A stretch of DNA of 64,000 nucleotides. Source: Ditylenchus dipsaci. Its lineage: Eukaryota; Nematoda; Chromadorea; Rhabditida; Anguinidae. Shown here in pieces: positions 34,101-45,491 of the stretch. Numbering within the stretch: position 1 is the first letter of the stretch; the number at the start of each line of letters is the position of its first letter. The translations under genes and the position numbers were made by a program. The notes under the pieces are model-generated. The model was not told the DNA's origin, ran no database searches, and was given only the letters and a program-made list of their open reading frames with translations. The stretch spans positions 124,001-188,000 of the forward strand of contig SADC01001391.1 of the NCBI GenBank assembly GCA_004194705.1, written 5' to 3'.

Positions 34101-37100
34101 ATTAATGCAAAAAAATTAATTAACAAAATTTTTAAATTCTGCAGCTTCGCGTTGACGTGAACGTGACAGCTACAATTGAAGGCAATAATGGTAGTGATGC
34201 TGAGTTGATAGTGCATGGCTACCCTCTGGACAACATAACTGCTCAAATTGTCCGACTCAACGATAATATTACGGAAACAATTCAGCTCAATGACCATATG
34301 TAAGTGCCTATCAATACAAGATGTTTTTCAAAAAAAATGCTTGCTTTCAAACAGCAAGAAATTTTTCCTACAAGGGAAATTTTGAAATTCTGTAAACGCA
34401 GATCGACTCAAAAAAGGTCCACCGTATTTTCCCTAATTATGCGGCACCTCTAATTTCAAAAATTGTGTTTTGGCATTGTTTTTGACCAACTTGTTGAAGA
34501 CTGCTCCTGAGCAAGTTGCTTTTCATTTTGTAGCTCATCTCACTGTTTACAATTTTGACGGTAGTGTGGGTCAAAATACAATTCCAAAAACCGCGATTTT
34601 GAATCAGGAGAGGGGGTGTGTGTGGCGCTTAGTTAGAGGAAGTAAAGTAAATAGCCATAGTAGCGCAGTTTACAGAACCATTCAAGTTAACCCTAATTTT
34701 TAGCACTGCTTTTTTCAACAATTCTTTCCTGGTCAAATATCAGCGGGAACACTCCTACTTCTTCCTTAAATACTTTTCTGTGTACATACACGAGTGTGTG
34801 GAATGTGAGCATCACCAGCCAGTGGTCACTACACCATTCGAATCTGTCTTCCCAGCGGATGTGTCCAGCTCAGCAAGTACTTTGGATCTGACTACACCAA
34901 AGTTCAAGGCAAATCCTCTGGCTCCTTCTCCTCAAAATTTGCTTACTACTTGCTAGTGTTTCTGTTTGTGCTAGCCTTGTTCACTGGTCTGGCCTTCATG
35001 AGCGGACTGGCTTCCTGGAAGATCAGGAGAAAAATACTGCGACATGGCTGGGAGATTAAGAGACGTAGAGCCAGCAGGAATACGGAGAGGACTGAAGAAA
35101 CTAGTAGGGATTCATTTACTTACATTTTTATGAAAAAAACTGCGCCACATAGAGCAGTGAAAAACCGAAACCTTTAGGTACCAGCTGGGCGCAGATTTAT
35201 TTTAGGGGCCTCTTTTCTTTGCAATTTTTAAAATAAGTTTATTTTCCAAATTAAGAAGCTTATACGCTGTTTGAAAGAGGAAGCTTCAAAATGCGACTCC
35301 AAAATGATATATTTGGAATAGAAACTTTGCATAGATTTTATGCCTAACTAAATGCTTTAACACTCCAACTCCAGTGCGTGACTTTTGGATTCCTGGCTCA
35401 GAATTTCACGCTAAACAAGATGGCGTATTCTGTTTGAAAAAATTTCGACAAAAAGCTTAGTTAGATCCTTCTCAAAATTTTCAGTTTTTAATTTTGTCGT
35501 GCCACAAAAGTGTGAAAAATGGTCATCACTTTTTGAGTATTTAATATTTTTATGAACCGTTAAATAGAACGTGTAGGGAAAAAGCTAGGCTATCTTTTGA
35601 CTTGTTGTTTGTCCAGTTGTTATTAAAATTTAGGCGCCAGGAAACCCGAAGACTATATGTCAGCCTCTGATAAGGATTCATTTACAAATAACTGAAACTT
35701 TTCATACACTTACGAGATTAAGTGTACATAGGGTATGGTTTTGTAGCAAATTCCATGAAGATTAAAATTTGCAGTAAAATCATAAAAAGTTTATTCTCCG
35801 AAAAGTCACGGCCTCTGTAAGATAGGTCATCATTTAGAGCTATCATTCGCCTTCACTGCAGTGCAAACTGTCAATTTCAAAATTTTGACACCGGATTTGT
35901 GTTCACCATGGCCAGTTTGCATGTGAAAATACTCTGACAAATGCCAGTTTAACTTCGAGAAGGATTCTAAAATTTTAATTTTTAATAAATTTTGTCTTGA
36001 GATAAATTTGGAAGTTAGCAGTGATATTTGAATTTTACAAGCAATTCTCATGCAAAACGACCATGCTGAACACGAATCCGGTGTCGAAATTATAAAATTA
36101 ACAGTTTGCACAGGCCATAACTTTTCAAAGAATAACATTATATATTTTTTTCCAGATTTCTAATTTTCATGAAATTTCCCTCGAAATTCAAAACCAAAAA
36201 AGTTATCTTGTTTAGCTTAAAATTCTGAGCTAGGAATCCCAAAAGTCACGCACCGGAGTCGGAGTGCTAAAAAGGTCGGGAACTTTTGAAGCACCCGGTA
36301 TTAACCTAAAAATTTACTGATACCCGCCAGTCCTACCGTAAACTTATATGTTTCTGAATCAATTATTTCTTCAGGTGTTCCACTGGATACCATATCCCAT
36401 TCCGCTTCCTCCTGTTCCTACATGACCCAACATGTGCCCGTCATTGACAATAAATACATCCAGTTGAAGGAGAAAATTGGGAAGGGTGCCTTTGGAGAAG
36501 GTAAGCTGATATGGCTTTATGTGAACTGATCAACGCTGAATTGATCAACCGGTGAATTGGTCAACCGATTAATTGATCAACGAATTTACACGGTTTATCG
36601 CTGCAAATTCAGTTTTATCTCATCACTCTCAACAGATTAGTGATTTGTCTGATTTATCTGTTTATCAACCAAGTAAACAAGTGTTAATAGGCCCCTATAC
36701 TATAATCAGAATGTTTTTGACCATGGTCTCTCAGTTGTATTTTAGCTTGTGCTTAGACTTAGTGTACACTAGGCGCAGGATAGGCCAGCGAAAACTCTGT
36801 GATTAACTGAAGACTGGGAATGAGAATATAGGAAGAAAATTACCTAAGGGTCAAATAGGTACCCCTTCCAAGGTGGTCGACATCAAATTTTGGGGAACTA
36901 CTCTGCCTGGGCAAACAATTTATGCTATCTCTATTGAAAGTAAGTGCTCATAACGATTTGTACAAATAAAAACCTGGTTTGGGCTCATGAATATCTTCGA
37001 AACTAAGGTAGCTGAAGATTTATAGAGAAAAATTAGGATTTATAAAGTTTGTAAGAATGAATCCTATCAATTCAAAATCCGTTGATCAATTCACCGTCAC

Positions 37101-40100
37101 CCGCTGCTATTTCACATATTTCAAGACTACAAATTACATGTTTATGTTTTCAGTATACACAGCTGAATGGATACAATCCGATGATGAGAATGCAAAAGGG
37201 GAAAAGGTGGCTATAAAAATGTTGCATAATGTGACCCTAGATGCTGAAATGGACAAGGAGGCCGCTCTGCTGGCTAAGCTAGACCATGCAAATGTGCTGA
37301 AGTTGTATGGCGTTTGTCATTGGCACGCCCAAATTACTCTTGTACTTGAGTAAGTTGATAGATTTTTAGTGAAATGTTGGTTGTTGAGTTACAGGGTGTC
37401 AGACGAATTTTTTCACTTTTGTTTTGGATTTTGTTAAGTTTTTAAAAGCATTTAAAAAAATGTTTGATCTCATTTGAAAGCTTGTAGAAAAGCATTTTTC
37501 GGTGTAAAATACTTGTTCAAACGTTTATTATGAGATAGAGAAAAGCCCTTCTAAAGTAAGTGGCTAATTTCTGAAAAATTTCAAATTTATCTTTGCTATT
37601 TTTTTATATTTACGTACTAATTAACAACATATACCAGACCATTTCAAAATAGCCTCTTTTATGTTTTGCAAGCCAGCGTCTTTCGTAATTGTCTATGCTT
37701 CATATTGATATGTCTTGTGGCATTTCTTGAAAGACAGCTTCGATCCTTTTTTGCCATTCCTTCAAGTTTGGAACAGGGCTTTTGTAAACATTTTGACCCT
37801 TAACCCTCAGAAGCTTTAAGTCAAATGAGCGAGATGGTCACGAAAGCTTAATACGATTTTGCTGACAGTGAGAGTTGTGTTGTGATATTCCAGTAGCGTC
37901 AAAATCTCTTTTTAATGCTTGGTTTAAAGCATTCTACTATGTTTAGCCACTGCACCAGGGCAAAAATGAGTCAAACATTAACTATTTCCCTTAGAGAAGA
38001 GCGGACCACAAGGATATCAAAAAAAGTAAAATTTCGGTCTAATTTTTTGTTAAAAAATTGCTGTCCGCACCTTTAAAACCTGTTTCCTGTACGTTCCAAG
38101 CCCAAGAGCAGTAGTAGTTAAAGCGTGATTTTATGCGAACATAGCAAAAACAGCCAATCTGTGACTGATATTCAGAATTCTTTCAAAATTAAATGTCACC
38201 CTTTTGGGTCTCTTTTGGATTGATCAGATTCATGAACATAAAAAGAAATTTTCAGGCTGATGAACCAGGGCGATTTGAAGAGCTATCTGAAGAACCGAAT
38301 GCCCCGCTGTGACAACTACAGTCAATTCCCACCAGCACTACTGCAAACTGAATTGATCAACATTTGCACTCAGGTCGGTGGTATTCTTCTTCAAAAAGCT
38401 AGCAACTAATAATAACCTGGCTCATTTCAGATAGCCACTGGACTCTGCTATATAGCCTCTCAACAAATTGTGCACAGAGATTTGGCAGCCAGGAATTGTC
38501 TGGTGTCGGGTGAAAGTGATCTCAAGTTTTGCTCAGCCGCCTTCCGACCTCCAATAACCGTGAAAATCTCAGATTTTGGAATGTCTAGGAGGTATTTATA
38601 AAGTTTTTTGGCGCTAGTATAACATACCCCTCCCCTCGCCCAACAACGCTTAGGGACAACATCTTTAGGATTAAGACTTAGGCTTAGGAGCAGGCATGTG
38701 CGCGGGCCGGCCCGTTTCAAAACCCGTACGGGCCGGGCTGGCCTGAAAAAGTCATGGGCCGGGCCGACCCGAAAAAGCCCGTCATAAATAATTTATAAAG
38801 ATTAGAAGAAGATAGTGATTAGAGGATGTTCAGTGTTCTACGCTTTCTGGTGGGTAAGGATAGAAAGCATTTGTCCGCTAAATCGATTTCTTCTATCTGT
38901 GTCGGAAAATCTCTAATGGAAATGTTATTTTGTTTGAGTGATTAGTGTACGTTTCAGACAGTAGCCTTTTTTGTAAAAAAACAAAAAACATATATGAAAA
39001 AAAATTTTAAAATTATGCATACAACACAAAAATATGTTACGCACTTTTTTCTTGGTCTAGGACGTATGTTTGGGTATTTTTCACTATGGTTTTAGAAGCA
39101 AAAATGGAGGGGGATGTATTCTTTACTAGGTTTCTTGCTATTTTAAGATAAATAAAGGTGACACACTCTTAATTCACCACCAAGACCTAAAATCGCGTTT
39201 TTGACATTATATACCAAAAAATATTGTCAGCGAGAAAAATCGAACTGTAAAAACTAGGGTGGGGAACTCCGAATATTCGGGCGAATATTCGCGCGAATAT
39301 TCGCGAATATTCGCGAATATTCGCAAGCAATGTTCGCGATAAAAGAAATTTTGCGAACATTCAAACAGCTGTAGTAAGTCAATAGTAGTTGATGTCTTTT
39401 TAATTTGATGTCTCGACCCTCACGATTTTCCGAAGCGGCACCGACCCGTACCCATTTTCCGCACCGGCATCGCACCAGGCACCGGCCGGTGCGGTGCCGG
39501 TGCGGAGGTGCTGCACCGCCGCACCGGCCACATAAAATAAGTAATCCAGAGAGCAAGAGCCGGAGCGAAAAATTGCGAAAATACATCACTGATGAGTACC
39601 AACACCTGGGTGTTTCCGGTGGTTTGAAGTGTTTGGAGTAGTTTTGGATGGTTTGGGCTTAATTTGTGACATTTTTCTTTTGCATCTTGACAACCCCTTT
39701 CGAAGCACCCCACAATATCGAAAGAGCAATTCAAACGTATTTGAAGTTAGATTAGACTTCCACCAAGCACAATGTAGCACTAATTTAAACGAAATTTTGT
39801 AAAAAAACATGAAATTAAAAAAGGTGTTTTATCGGGCGTGAAATGATATGGAAGTGAAATGACTGGGGGTGAAATAATACGGGGGTAAGATACATCAATA
39901 CAGCGGCGTAATAAAAAAGACCCAACAAAAAATATAGGATAAAAAATATGCAAGAGGCCCGACTGATTCGATGGGACAAAAACAAATGAGTTTCAACAAT
40001 TTTTTCGTGTCAGAACTAATAAAATTCAAAAAAGCTAATTCATTTACGAATTGAGACTCTGAATCGAAATAAAATAAAAAAGCGTGTTGGCCAAAACGGC

Positions 40101-41965
40101 TAGAGACCCATATATTAATTGGATTTAAAAATAAGGTCTTTTGAAAAGCCGTTTTACCTAAAATTAACAACAATCCTAACTTGAGATGAAAAACAATCCT
40201 CAGAGCGGATTGTGAGTCCGGACTGAGGGTGGCGACTGCAGTCCACCATTGTGAACTAGTCATTAAAGGGCATTCTCACCTGTTTGAATTTGTCCCGCCA
40301 ATTAAATTTTTTTTCTGAATCATTGAACTTCTGTACGGATTTTTTTATTTGGTTTCTATCAAAACTACACCTAAAATTAAATTCTAGACCTTGTTTTGTT
40401 AGAAACCAAGCCGAAAAATTCGTACAGAAGTCCAATAATTCGAAAAAAAATTGAATTGGCGGGGACAAATTTAAACAGGTGAGCATGCCCTTAAAGGGCC
40501 TGACCTCTTCCTACTCGGTGGTCCCCGCCAATTCAAAAATTTTCCCTTGATCATTGGACTTCTGTACGGATTTTTCCGCCACGTTTCTAACAAAACTAGG
40601 CCTGAAATTAAATTTTAGGCTTAGTTTTGTTAGAAACCTAGCGGAAAAATCCGTACAGAAGTCTAATGATCAAGGGAAAATTATTTGAATTGGTGGGGGA
40701 CCACCGAGTAGGAAGAGGTCAGGCCCTTTAAGTTGAGCTACGTATGAATGACATTTAATGTAACCCTCAGTTTACTGAACTTAGGTACTACCCCGAGCCC
40801 AAGGTAAAACAAAAGTTCCGAAATTTTTGAATTGGTGATGTAAATTAAAGCCAGTCGTTAGCTCGTTGATAAAAAAGCGTGTTGGTCAAAACACGCTAAT
40901 ACATTGCTTTTGAATGTTGATTGAATTTATTTTATTGTCAATGAAGCTAATTGGAATGTGTTTTAGTGCCGGTTGTGATTATTTAAGCATTTAATTTACT
41001 GTTTTTTCTTTTTCATTTGTTCATAAGACGACAGTTCGAATGTTCGCGAATATTCGCGAACATTCCGAATATTCGCGCGAATATTCGCGAATATTCGGGC
41101 TATTTCAATATTCGCGCGAATTTCCCCACCCTAGTAAAAACAGAATTTCGAAAAATGATCTAGAAAAAAAGTTACCGTATTTATTCTACTAGAAGGCTAT
41201 GGCCTTCTATTTTTCGACCTCCAAAAAATTTTTGGCTTTGAAATATGCAATAAATAAATATGCAATAAAATGTTGTTTGCCCCCCCCCTATTTTTGGCTC
41301 TAAGGGTGGCCTTCTAATAGAGACTGGCATTCTATTAGAATAAATACGGTATGACCATTTAAAAAAGCAGAATTCCTTGAAATACCCTTTATGTTATTGG
41401 AAAATTTCGTCTATGTTTTTGGCCAAATTCACTCACTTGTTTTTTTTCTTGGTATAGATCTGTGACCCACCTATAAAGAAAGCCATGCGTGGAGTGGTAC
41501 ACTTGTGCATATTCTTAAATTCATATAGCTATCTAAATTAAATGTGAATTGAATCCCGCATTCAGACTCTACTCCGATACCGAGTACTACCGAATGCATG
41601 ACAAGCGCACTGCCTTGCCGGTACGTTGGCTGCCTCCTGAGTGTCTCTCGTCAGGCAAATTCACTCAATTATCCGACATGTGGTTAGTTTGCATTCTTCC
41701 ACCAACTATGAGCACACAGTTGACTGAACCTTATTTCAGGTCATTTGGAGTGACCTTGTTTGAGGTGTTCACCTATGGAGATGTGCCCTTTGGAAATTTG
41801 TCGAACAATGAGGTTTTGAGTGCAGTGGTCAGTGGCCTGCGCCCCGAAATTCCCATAAACTGCCCTCTAGGCATTGGAGAGATAATGAAGGCGTGCTGGA
41901 AAGAGAATCCACTGAAAAGAATTTGTGCTGAGGAGGCACTTACCAGACTAAAATTGATTCAATAA
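22197..41965 (+). CDS. Trk-type receptor tyrosine kinase (LRR, Ig-like, TM, kinase)
   Basis: Exons: 22197-22770, 29983-30424, 34145-34299, 34704-35103, 36375-36500, 37154-37349, 38256-38373, 38431-38591, 41566-41682, 41740-41965. Order: hydrophobic signal segment ([14 protein letters not shown]), leucine-rich repeats ([24 protein letters not shown]), two Ig-like regions, a TM helix ([18 protein letters not shown]) with basic stop-transfer KIRRK, then a kinase with GKGAFG loop, [19 protein letters not shown] and SDMWSFG. LRR plus Ig plus this kinase is the Trk plan. Divergent points: about 15 extra residues between [11 protein letters not shown] and DFG, activation loop YSDTEYY (one residue longer than the Trk YxxxYY), no NPxY site and no PLC-gamma tail. 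Frame shifts occur at 22334-22337 (one C too many) and 34934-34937 (one A too few). The phase between the first two exons does not fit, so a short exon may be missing. Introns hold many transposons. Confidence 0.82.
22858..24138. mobile_element. hAT-like element, 8-bp duplication CTCTTAAC
   Basis: Ends TAGAGATGACGA and its near complement, with CTCTTAAC on both sides (22850-22857, 24139-24146). Both subterminal regions are rich in CGGGACGGGAT repeats in opposite orientation. The 1.28 kb interior encodes no recognisable transposase. It lies in the first large receptor intron. Confidence 0.8.
25297..26552. mobile_element. Tandem-array foldback element G (10-bp duplication) carrying a gene fragment
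   Basis: CGAATTTCAC duplicated at 25287-25296 and 26553-26562. Left end GGGAAACGGTAAATTCGCC. Subterminal arrays of GTAAATTCGCCCACAG (five or six copies left, about eight right, inverted). Between them lies an OTU-like gene fragment with its own AATAAA. The left end matches the GGGACACGGACAATTCGCC end of element C at 49309, placing both in one family. Confidence 0.78.
25541..26191 (+). pseudogene. Captured gene fragment, possibly OTU-like cysteine protease
   Basis: From Met at 25541 the frame runs [17 protein letters not shown], then, after a frame change near 25630, [38 protein letters not shown], after another change near 25852 [18 protein letters not shown], then a GTATGAATT donor (about 25940), CAG acceptor, [19 protein letters not shown], and a last exon ending VVETNFDDC at 26191, followed by AATAAA at about 26221. 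The spacing of VRSEL, EYVE...VW and VNFVLY resembles the second half of an OTU domain, but the catalytic DGxC block is not visible. Identity is tentative. The fragment lies wholly between the arrays of element G, so it is probably captured DNA. Confidence 0.35.
26845..26995. repeat. Small inverted-repeat MITE
   Basis: CTTTAGGCCTGGGCAAGGG on the left pairs with CCCTTACCTAAGCCTAAAG on the right around an AT-rich middle with a second inverted pair (CAAACATG). Related single ends occur near 6205 and 36770. Confidence 0.5.
27299..27918. mobile_element. Foldback element B2 with TCTGTGACAGA arrays, 8-bp duplication
   Basis: Ends GGGCAAAACTTTTTTGTC and the near complement, with GATTTTTT on both sides (27291-27298, 27919-27926). 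Arrays of about three TCTGTGACAGAAA units per end, then GGTTCTCGACACGAAATC arms, then a palindromic centre (27437-27806) that matches the centre of B1. B1 and B2 are thus one family whose arrays differ in unit sequence. Confidence 0.75.
27984..29378. mobile_element. hAT-like element, 8-bp duplication GTTATTTC, with nested palindrome
   Basis: Ends TAGGGTTGTCGGGTACCCG and its complement; GTTATTTC at 27976-27983 and 29379-29386. Both subterminal regions consist of repeated GGGTACCCGAACCG blocks in opposite orientation. A separate G/C-homopolymer-bounded palindrome (28668-28945; ACCCATTATTGGGTT core motifs) is nested inside, and 28370-28560 is a run of CTCGTACT-like repeats. No transposase was seen. 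Confidence 0.82.
31321..31983. mobile_element. pogo/Tigger-type MITE, TA target site
   Basis: Starts CAGTCAAACTCAGATATAAG after TA (31319-31320) and ends TCGGAGGCTTGACTG before TA. CAGTCAAxCCTC termini at TA are typical of pogo-class elements. Inside is an inverted pair around GTCCCATTTG and ACGTTTACCTA. It lies in the receptor intron after the first Ig-like exon. Confidence 0.65.
31984..34144. other. Receptor intron, mostly unannotatable
   Basis: No coding exon was recognised. At about 33672-33810 lies a truncated TTAA MITE (TTAAAGGGGCATACCAGCG, then GGCGGGGACCAGCA) lacking its other end. The rest is AT-rich with no clear structure. Confidence 0.35.
35357..36272. mobile_element. 0.9 kb foldback-type element
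   Basis: The left end AACACTCCAACTCCAGTGCG and following GTGACTTTTGGATTCCTGG are mirrored at the right (CCAAAAGTCACGCACCGG, then AGTCGGAGTGCT). Arms contain AAACAAGATGGC / TTATCTTGTTT. Sits in the receptor intron between the TM exon and the first kinase exon. A single truncated end of the same family lies at 6605-6685, and related GAACACGAATCCGGTGT cores occur near 36070 and 44060. Confidence 0.55.
37640..37960 (-). pseudogene. Degenerate mariner-like transposase C-terminal relic
   Basis: Read on the minus strand, broken frames give a DHLAHLT..SF.G stretch in the place of the mariner SPDLTPLDFFLWG motif, followed by [19 protein letters not shown] and a NYEKR block, matching the usual order NLxELKxRI..A...I then the C-terminal basic end. 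Several stops interrupt it. Only the tail is left; no inverted repeats were found around it. Confidence 0.4.
40267..40490. mobile_element. TTAA MITE, first of a tandem pair
   Basis: Begins AGGGCATTCTCACCTG after TTAA (40263-40266) and ends CAGGTGAGCATGCCC before TTAA (40491-40494). Strongly palindromic with the TTGAACTTCTGTACGGA and GGTTTCTA arms shared by 6927-7156. Confidence 0.75.
40495..40727. mobile_element. TTAA MITE, second of a tandem pair
   Basis: Begins AGGGCCTGACCTCTTCC straight after the TTAA that closes its neighbour and ends with the complement before TTAA (40728-40731). Near-perfect palindrome; inner arms AATTTTCCCTTGATCATTGG against the complement. Confidence 0.8.
41173..41352. 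mobile_element. Small MITE with TACCGTATTTAT ends
   Basis: TACCGTATTTATTCTACTAG on the left and CTATTAGAATAAATACGGTA on the right enclose about 180 bp; TA at each border suits a Tc1/mariner/pogo target site. Belongs to the family that also bounds the element at 45492-46334. Confidence 0.6.
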
Positions 41966-42089
41966 ACTGGATAGAATCAAACAGGAACCGATTGACCACG
42001 TTTTTTGGCGAAAGAGAGGAGGGGGTGAGAGAAAGGTTTTTTTTTAGACTGAAATGACCTCCTAAATACCAATATGTTCAGACCAATCC

Positions 42090-42095
42090 AATAAA
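42090..42095 (+). terminator. Candidate polyadenylation signal of the Trk-like gene
   Basis: AATAAA lies 125 bp after the stop codon at 41963-41965. No other consensus signal is closer, but use of this site is unproven. Confidence 0.45.
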
Positions 42096-42102
42096 TGGTT
42101 GC

Positions 42103-42977
42103 AGTTCAGAACCACCCCCCCCCCCCCACGGGGACTCATCAGGTGGAGGAGATAACTTCATATTCGTGTTTCTCGACCCCGATTTCATGAGAAAGCCGGC
42201 TGTTTTTTTTGGTTCTGAGAAAAAAATTTTTTTCGAACCACAGGGGGGGGGGGGGGTGTCATGGTTTTTTAGTCAAAATTTGAAAAATTTAAATTGGCGC
42301 CTTTTGAATTTTAAAGGGAATAAGGGCTGTATTGGGAGGGGAAGGGAATAAAAGGGGGCCACTTTTATGGCAGAACATCATAAATTTGAATATCTATATT
42401 CTTCGACTGCTTCACCATGTTTTTCAACTGGGCCGTGGCAAAAAAAGACTCTATATGCATTTTATGGTCAAGAGTACTTCTCGAATCATGTCTAAGGTAA
42501 GTGTGTGCGCGCATCTCTAACTCTCAAGCCTCCTGCGCTCTCTTCGGGGGCGCAGGGGGCTTGGGGGCTTGGAGTTGAGATGCGCACACCCACATACCTT
42601 AGACACAAATCACTCGAAAGTGACTCTGGGTGCATGAAAAAGCATGCATACCAGAGTTTATTTATGCGGTAGGCCCCAGTATTCAAAACTATGTTCAACA
42701 TCTTCTTGTTAGTGGGCCCTGTGTGATTAGTGGCCCCTTTTATTCCCTTCCCCTCCCTATACAGCCCTTATTCCTTTTAAATTCAAAAGGCGCCAATTTA
42801 AATTTTTCAAATTTTGACTAAAAAACCATGATACCCCCTGTGGTTCGAAAAAATTTTTTTTTCTCAGAACCAAAAAAACGCGCGGCTTTCTCATGAAATC
42901 GGGGTCGAGAAACACGAATATGAAGTTATCTCCTTCACCTGATCAGTCCCCGTGGGGGGGGGTGGATTCTGAACTCA
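42103..42977. mobile_element. Long palindromic element with R1 core inside
   Basis: Arms starting GTTCAGAACCACC with a C homopolymer pair with a mirrored right arm ending GGATTCTGAAC. They match over roughly 250 bp each (for example TTGGCGCCTTTTGAATTTTA against its complement). The middle holds the R1 core (about 42368-42705), including the GATGCGCACACCC hairpin. Whether R1 is nested or part of the element is unclear. Confidence 0.6.
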
Positions 42978-43779
42978 AGCCCAATAAATTATTTTTTGGT
43001 TGCTCAGTTATCGATATTTCGAGTGGATTACAGTTGACTCTCGGTATAACTTGACACGCAAAAGTTTCTCGCCGCCAAGGTTCAGACACTTTTTTCACCC
43101 AAATTTGCGACGTCTTTTTCCTAGTCTGATTCTTCAATTTTGTCCCAAAAAGATCATTAATATAAATAACAAAATATTAGCCGTAAAGACCCGTGACCGA
43201 AGACACAGCACGAAAAAACGAGTCACGTCGTTTTAAAGGGCGCTAGTGATTACGGTAAAAATTATGCCATTCACAAAAATCAAATCAGAATTTCGGATTT
43301 TTCTAACTACACTAGCGAAAAAGACTCGACAAAAAAACTCCGAAAATGAAGGAAAAAAGTGTTGGACTCTTTTAAGCTTCCTTTCAGCTAAAAATAAATT
43401 ACTTTTCAGCTAAAATTACACCACACTTCGAGAATCTTCCGAAATTAACCGATAAATTTAGTCATTTCGATTCAAACTTTAGCAAATAAGACGTCTTCGG
43501 TGCTGGTGCCACCACTTTTTCGGCACTACTACCGTAAGTTCTCTAATTAGCCCACCAGTCGTTCAAAGAAAGCGAAGTGAGTGGAAACGAACTTGAGTAA
43601 GTCACGCTTTATAAATATCGAATAAAACAAAAAATATGTTTGCCCACTTTTGATCGTATCTGAAAAACCGAAAATACTTTTGACTAGATCTCAATGGATT
43701 CGGATTTAGGAGAAATTTCTAGTCCAAAACTTAACTTTCAAACACCTCTTTTAATTCTAAAACTTTTGTTCAACACAGC

Positions 43780-44412
43780 GCTTTCCAACTGTAGTAATTC
43801 TCACAGACAACTCAGAATTTTTCGCTGAACGCGATGGTGGAAAAAAGTTTGAGAAAAGCTGTAATTTGCGGGCCATCTGCCCCAGCTAAGTCCAGATTTC
43901 TATTCTATTGCAACTTCGACGGGGAAAACCTCGCCAATTTTTTTCACCGATCAAATTTCAAATTCAGCTCAAGATAACAATCATTAAGTTTTCAAATCTT
44001 TCTGTCCCGAGCTAAATTTTAAATTTGGCAGTGAGTTACAAGGTTTATTAGAAAATCCACCATGCTGAACACGAATCCGGTGTTAGAATTTTAAATTTTA
44101 TTGGAAAATTTTAAGTTAATTATTTCTATAAATCAAAAATTTTACATTTTATTATCATAAAATTTTCAATGATACGTTATTTTAAAGCCCGTAATCTGCG
44201 CTTTCTTTAAAGCTCAAAATCAAATTGATCGATGAAAAAGGTTGGCGAGGTCTGCCCCGTCAAAGTTGCATGAATAGAAATCTGGACTTAGCTGGGATAT
44301 ATGGCTCGCAAATTCCAGTTTTTCTCAAACTTTTTTTCCCACATCGCGTTCTGAAGAGAATTCTGAGTGTTTTGTGGCAATTACTACACTTGGGAAGCGA
44401 AGTGTTTAAACT
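43780..44412. repeat. Imperfect foldback repeat
   Basis: 43782-43980 and 44222-44410 are inverted copies with many mismatches (CAGCTAAGTCCAGATTTCTAT against ATAGAAATCTGGACTTAGCTG). An apparent 80-residue frame in the right arm is a product of the repeat. 42978-43780 shows no recognisable gene. Confidence 0.55.
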
Positions 44413-44655
44413 CGATCAGAGAGCAGTGAACAATTCGGTATTTTACGGTAAAATTCTTTTACCATAGAATTCTTGAATATCCTCAAATGAAGATTTCAAT
44501 TTACGGGTAGTTATCGTGTAATTTTGCTGTATTTATTTTTTTGTTTACCACTTCTCGTTTATGTAACTTAACTTACGTTGAAACAACGAGCATTATTTGG
44601 AATATGGTAAAATGTACTGTGTTTTTATATATAAAATCGCACTATACGTGTAACT

Positions 44656-44860
44656 CAGGGTACATAACTGTACTTTTTAAAAAGATTTCTACTTTTTTGG
44701 GACCCCAAATCTTTTTTATTTTTGAAGTTTTACGTACAAATCTTTTTTTGCTCAAGAATCAGAAAGCACTTGATAAAATGGCATTTTTGAAAAAAAATGA
44801 CCAAATTGTACTTTTTTCGCCAATTGTACTTTTAAAAAAAAACTTGAGTTACGTACCCTG
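44656..44860. mobile_element. hAT-like MITE, 8-bp duplication GTGTAACT
   Basis: A 205-bp element with ends CAGGGTAC and GTACCCTG; GTGTAACT at 44648-44655 and 44861-44868. Subterminal TGTACTTTTTAAAAA and TTGTACTTTTAAAA runs. Non-coding. 44869-45480 downstream shows no recognisable gene. Confidence 0.8.
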
Positions 44861-45491
44861 GTGTAACTTTATTCCTTTGTTGTTTTGCTAATACCAGGAA
44901 ATATAAAATGCTCTCTAGACCTGTGAAAAAAACTAATAAGCTTTTGAGCGTTGAAGTTCACTTTTCGATGTTAAATGGCAAAGATGATAGGCTGCAGGTT
45001 TTCCATGGCGCTTGGGTTGTACGCTCAATTTTGAAAAGATATTTCCAAAAACAATTGTTAAACATTTTCGGAGTGAAAAAGTGTCCCCGGTCAATTAAGA
45101 TTTGCGTAATGCTGCTGCGCTCAAAATCTATGGTCTTTTAGTGATTCCAATCTACTTTGAAATGCATTACCATATAAAAAAATGAACCAAACCAAAATAC
45201 AGGGTTCTGAAAATTTGTACATTTCCTTATTTGATCAAATTTTGTTAATTGAAAATCAAAACGGAAAAGAGTAACCCTACCCTGAAACCGAAAAATACAC
45301 CAAGCCATCAATACCAAATTAGTTTTCACAAAACTTCACAAATCTAAACCTTACTATTTGTTGTTTGTTATTCCGCTGATTCATATCCATGTATGTTGGA
45401 ATATAGAAAATATGGAAGTATTTGTTGATTTTAAATAAAAGATTCAAAATAAAGTTTAATAAAATCCATGTACCACAAACTAATAACATAC

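Larger units (their letters stand above)
39255..41133. mobile_element. hAT-like element, 8-bp duplication GTAAAAAC, hosting two nested MITEs
   Basis: Ends TAGGGTGGGGAA and its near complement; GTAAAAAC at 39247-39254 and 41134-41141. Both ends continue into repeated GCGAATATTCGC palindromes. Interior: GGCACCGG-rich tract (39430-39530) and two TTAA MITEs (40267-40490, 40495-40727). No transposase domain recognised. It fills most of the receptor intron that separates the DFG exon from the activation-loop exon. Confidence 0.82.

Noticed and set aside
2019..34937. Programmed frameshifting as a common explanation for the frame breaks
   Set aside because: Only the receptor site fits a slippery heptamer; the MED14, aldolase and KDM8 sites do not, and one break has the opposite sign. 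Homopolymer errors explain all.
42120..42260. G and C homopolymers as G-quadruplex or regulatory sites
   Set aside because: They are border homopolymers of palindromic MITEs, repeated at several loci and likely to vary or be mis-assembled; no specific function can be supported.
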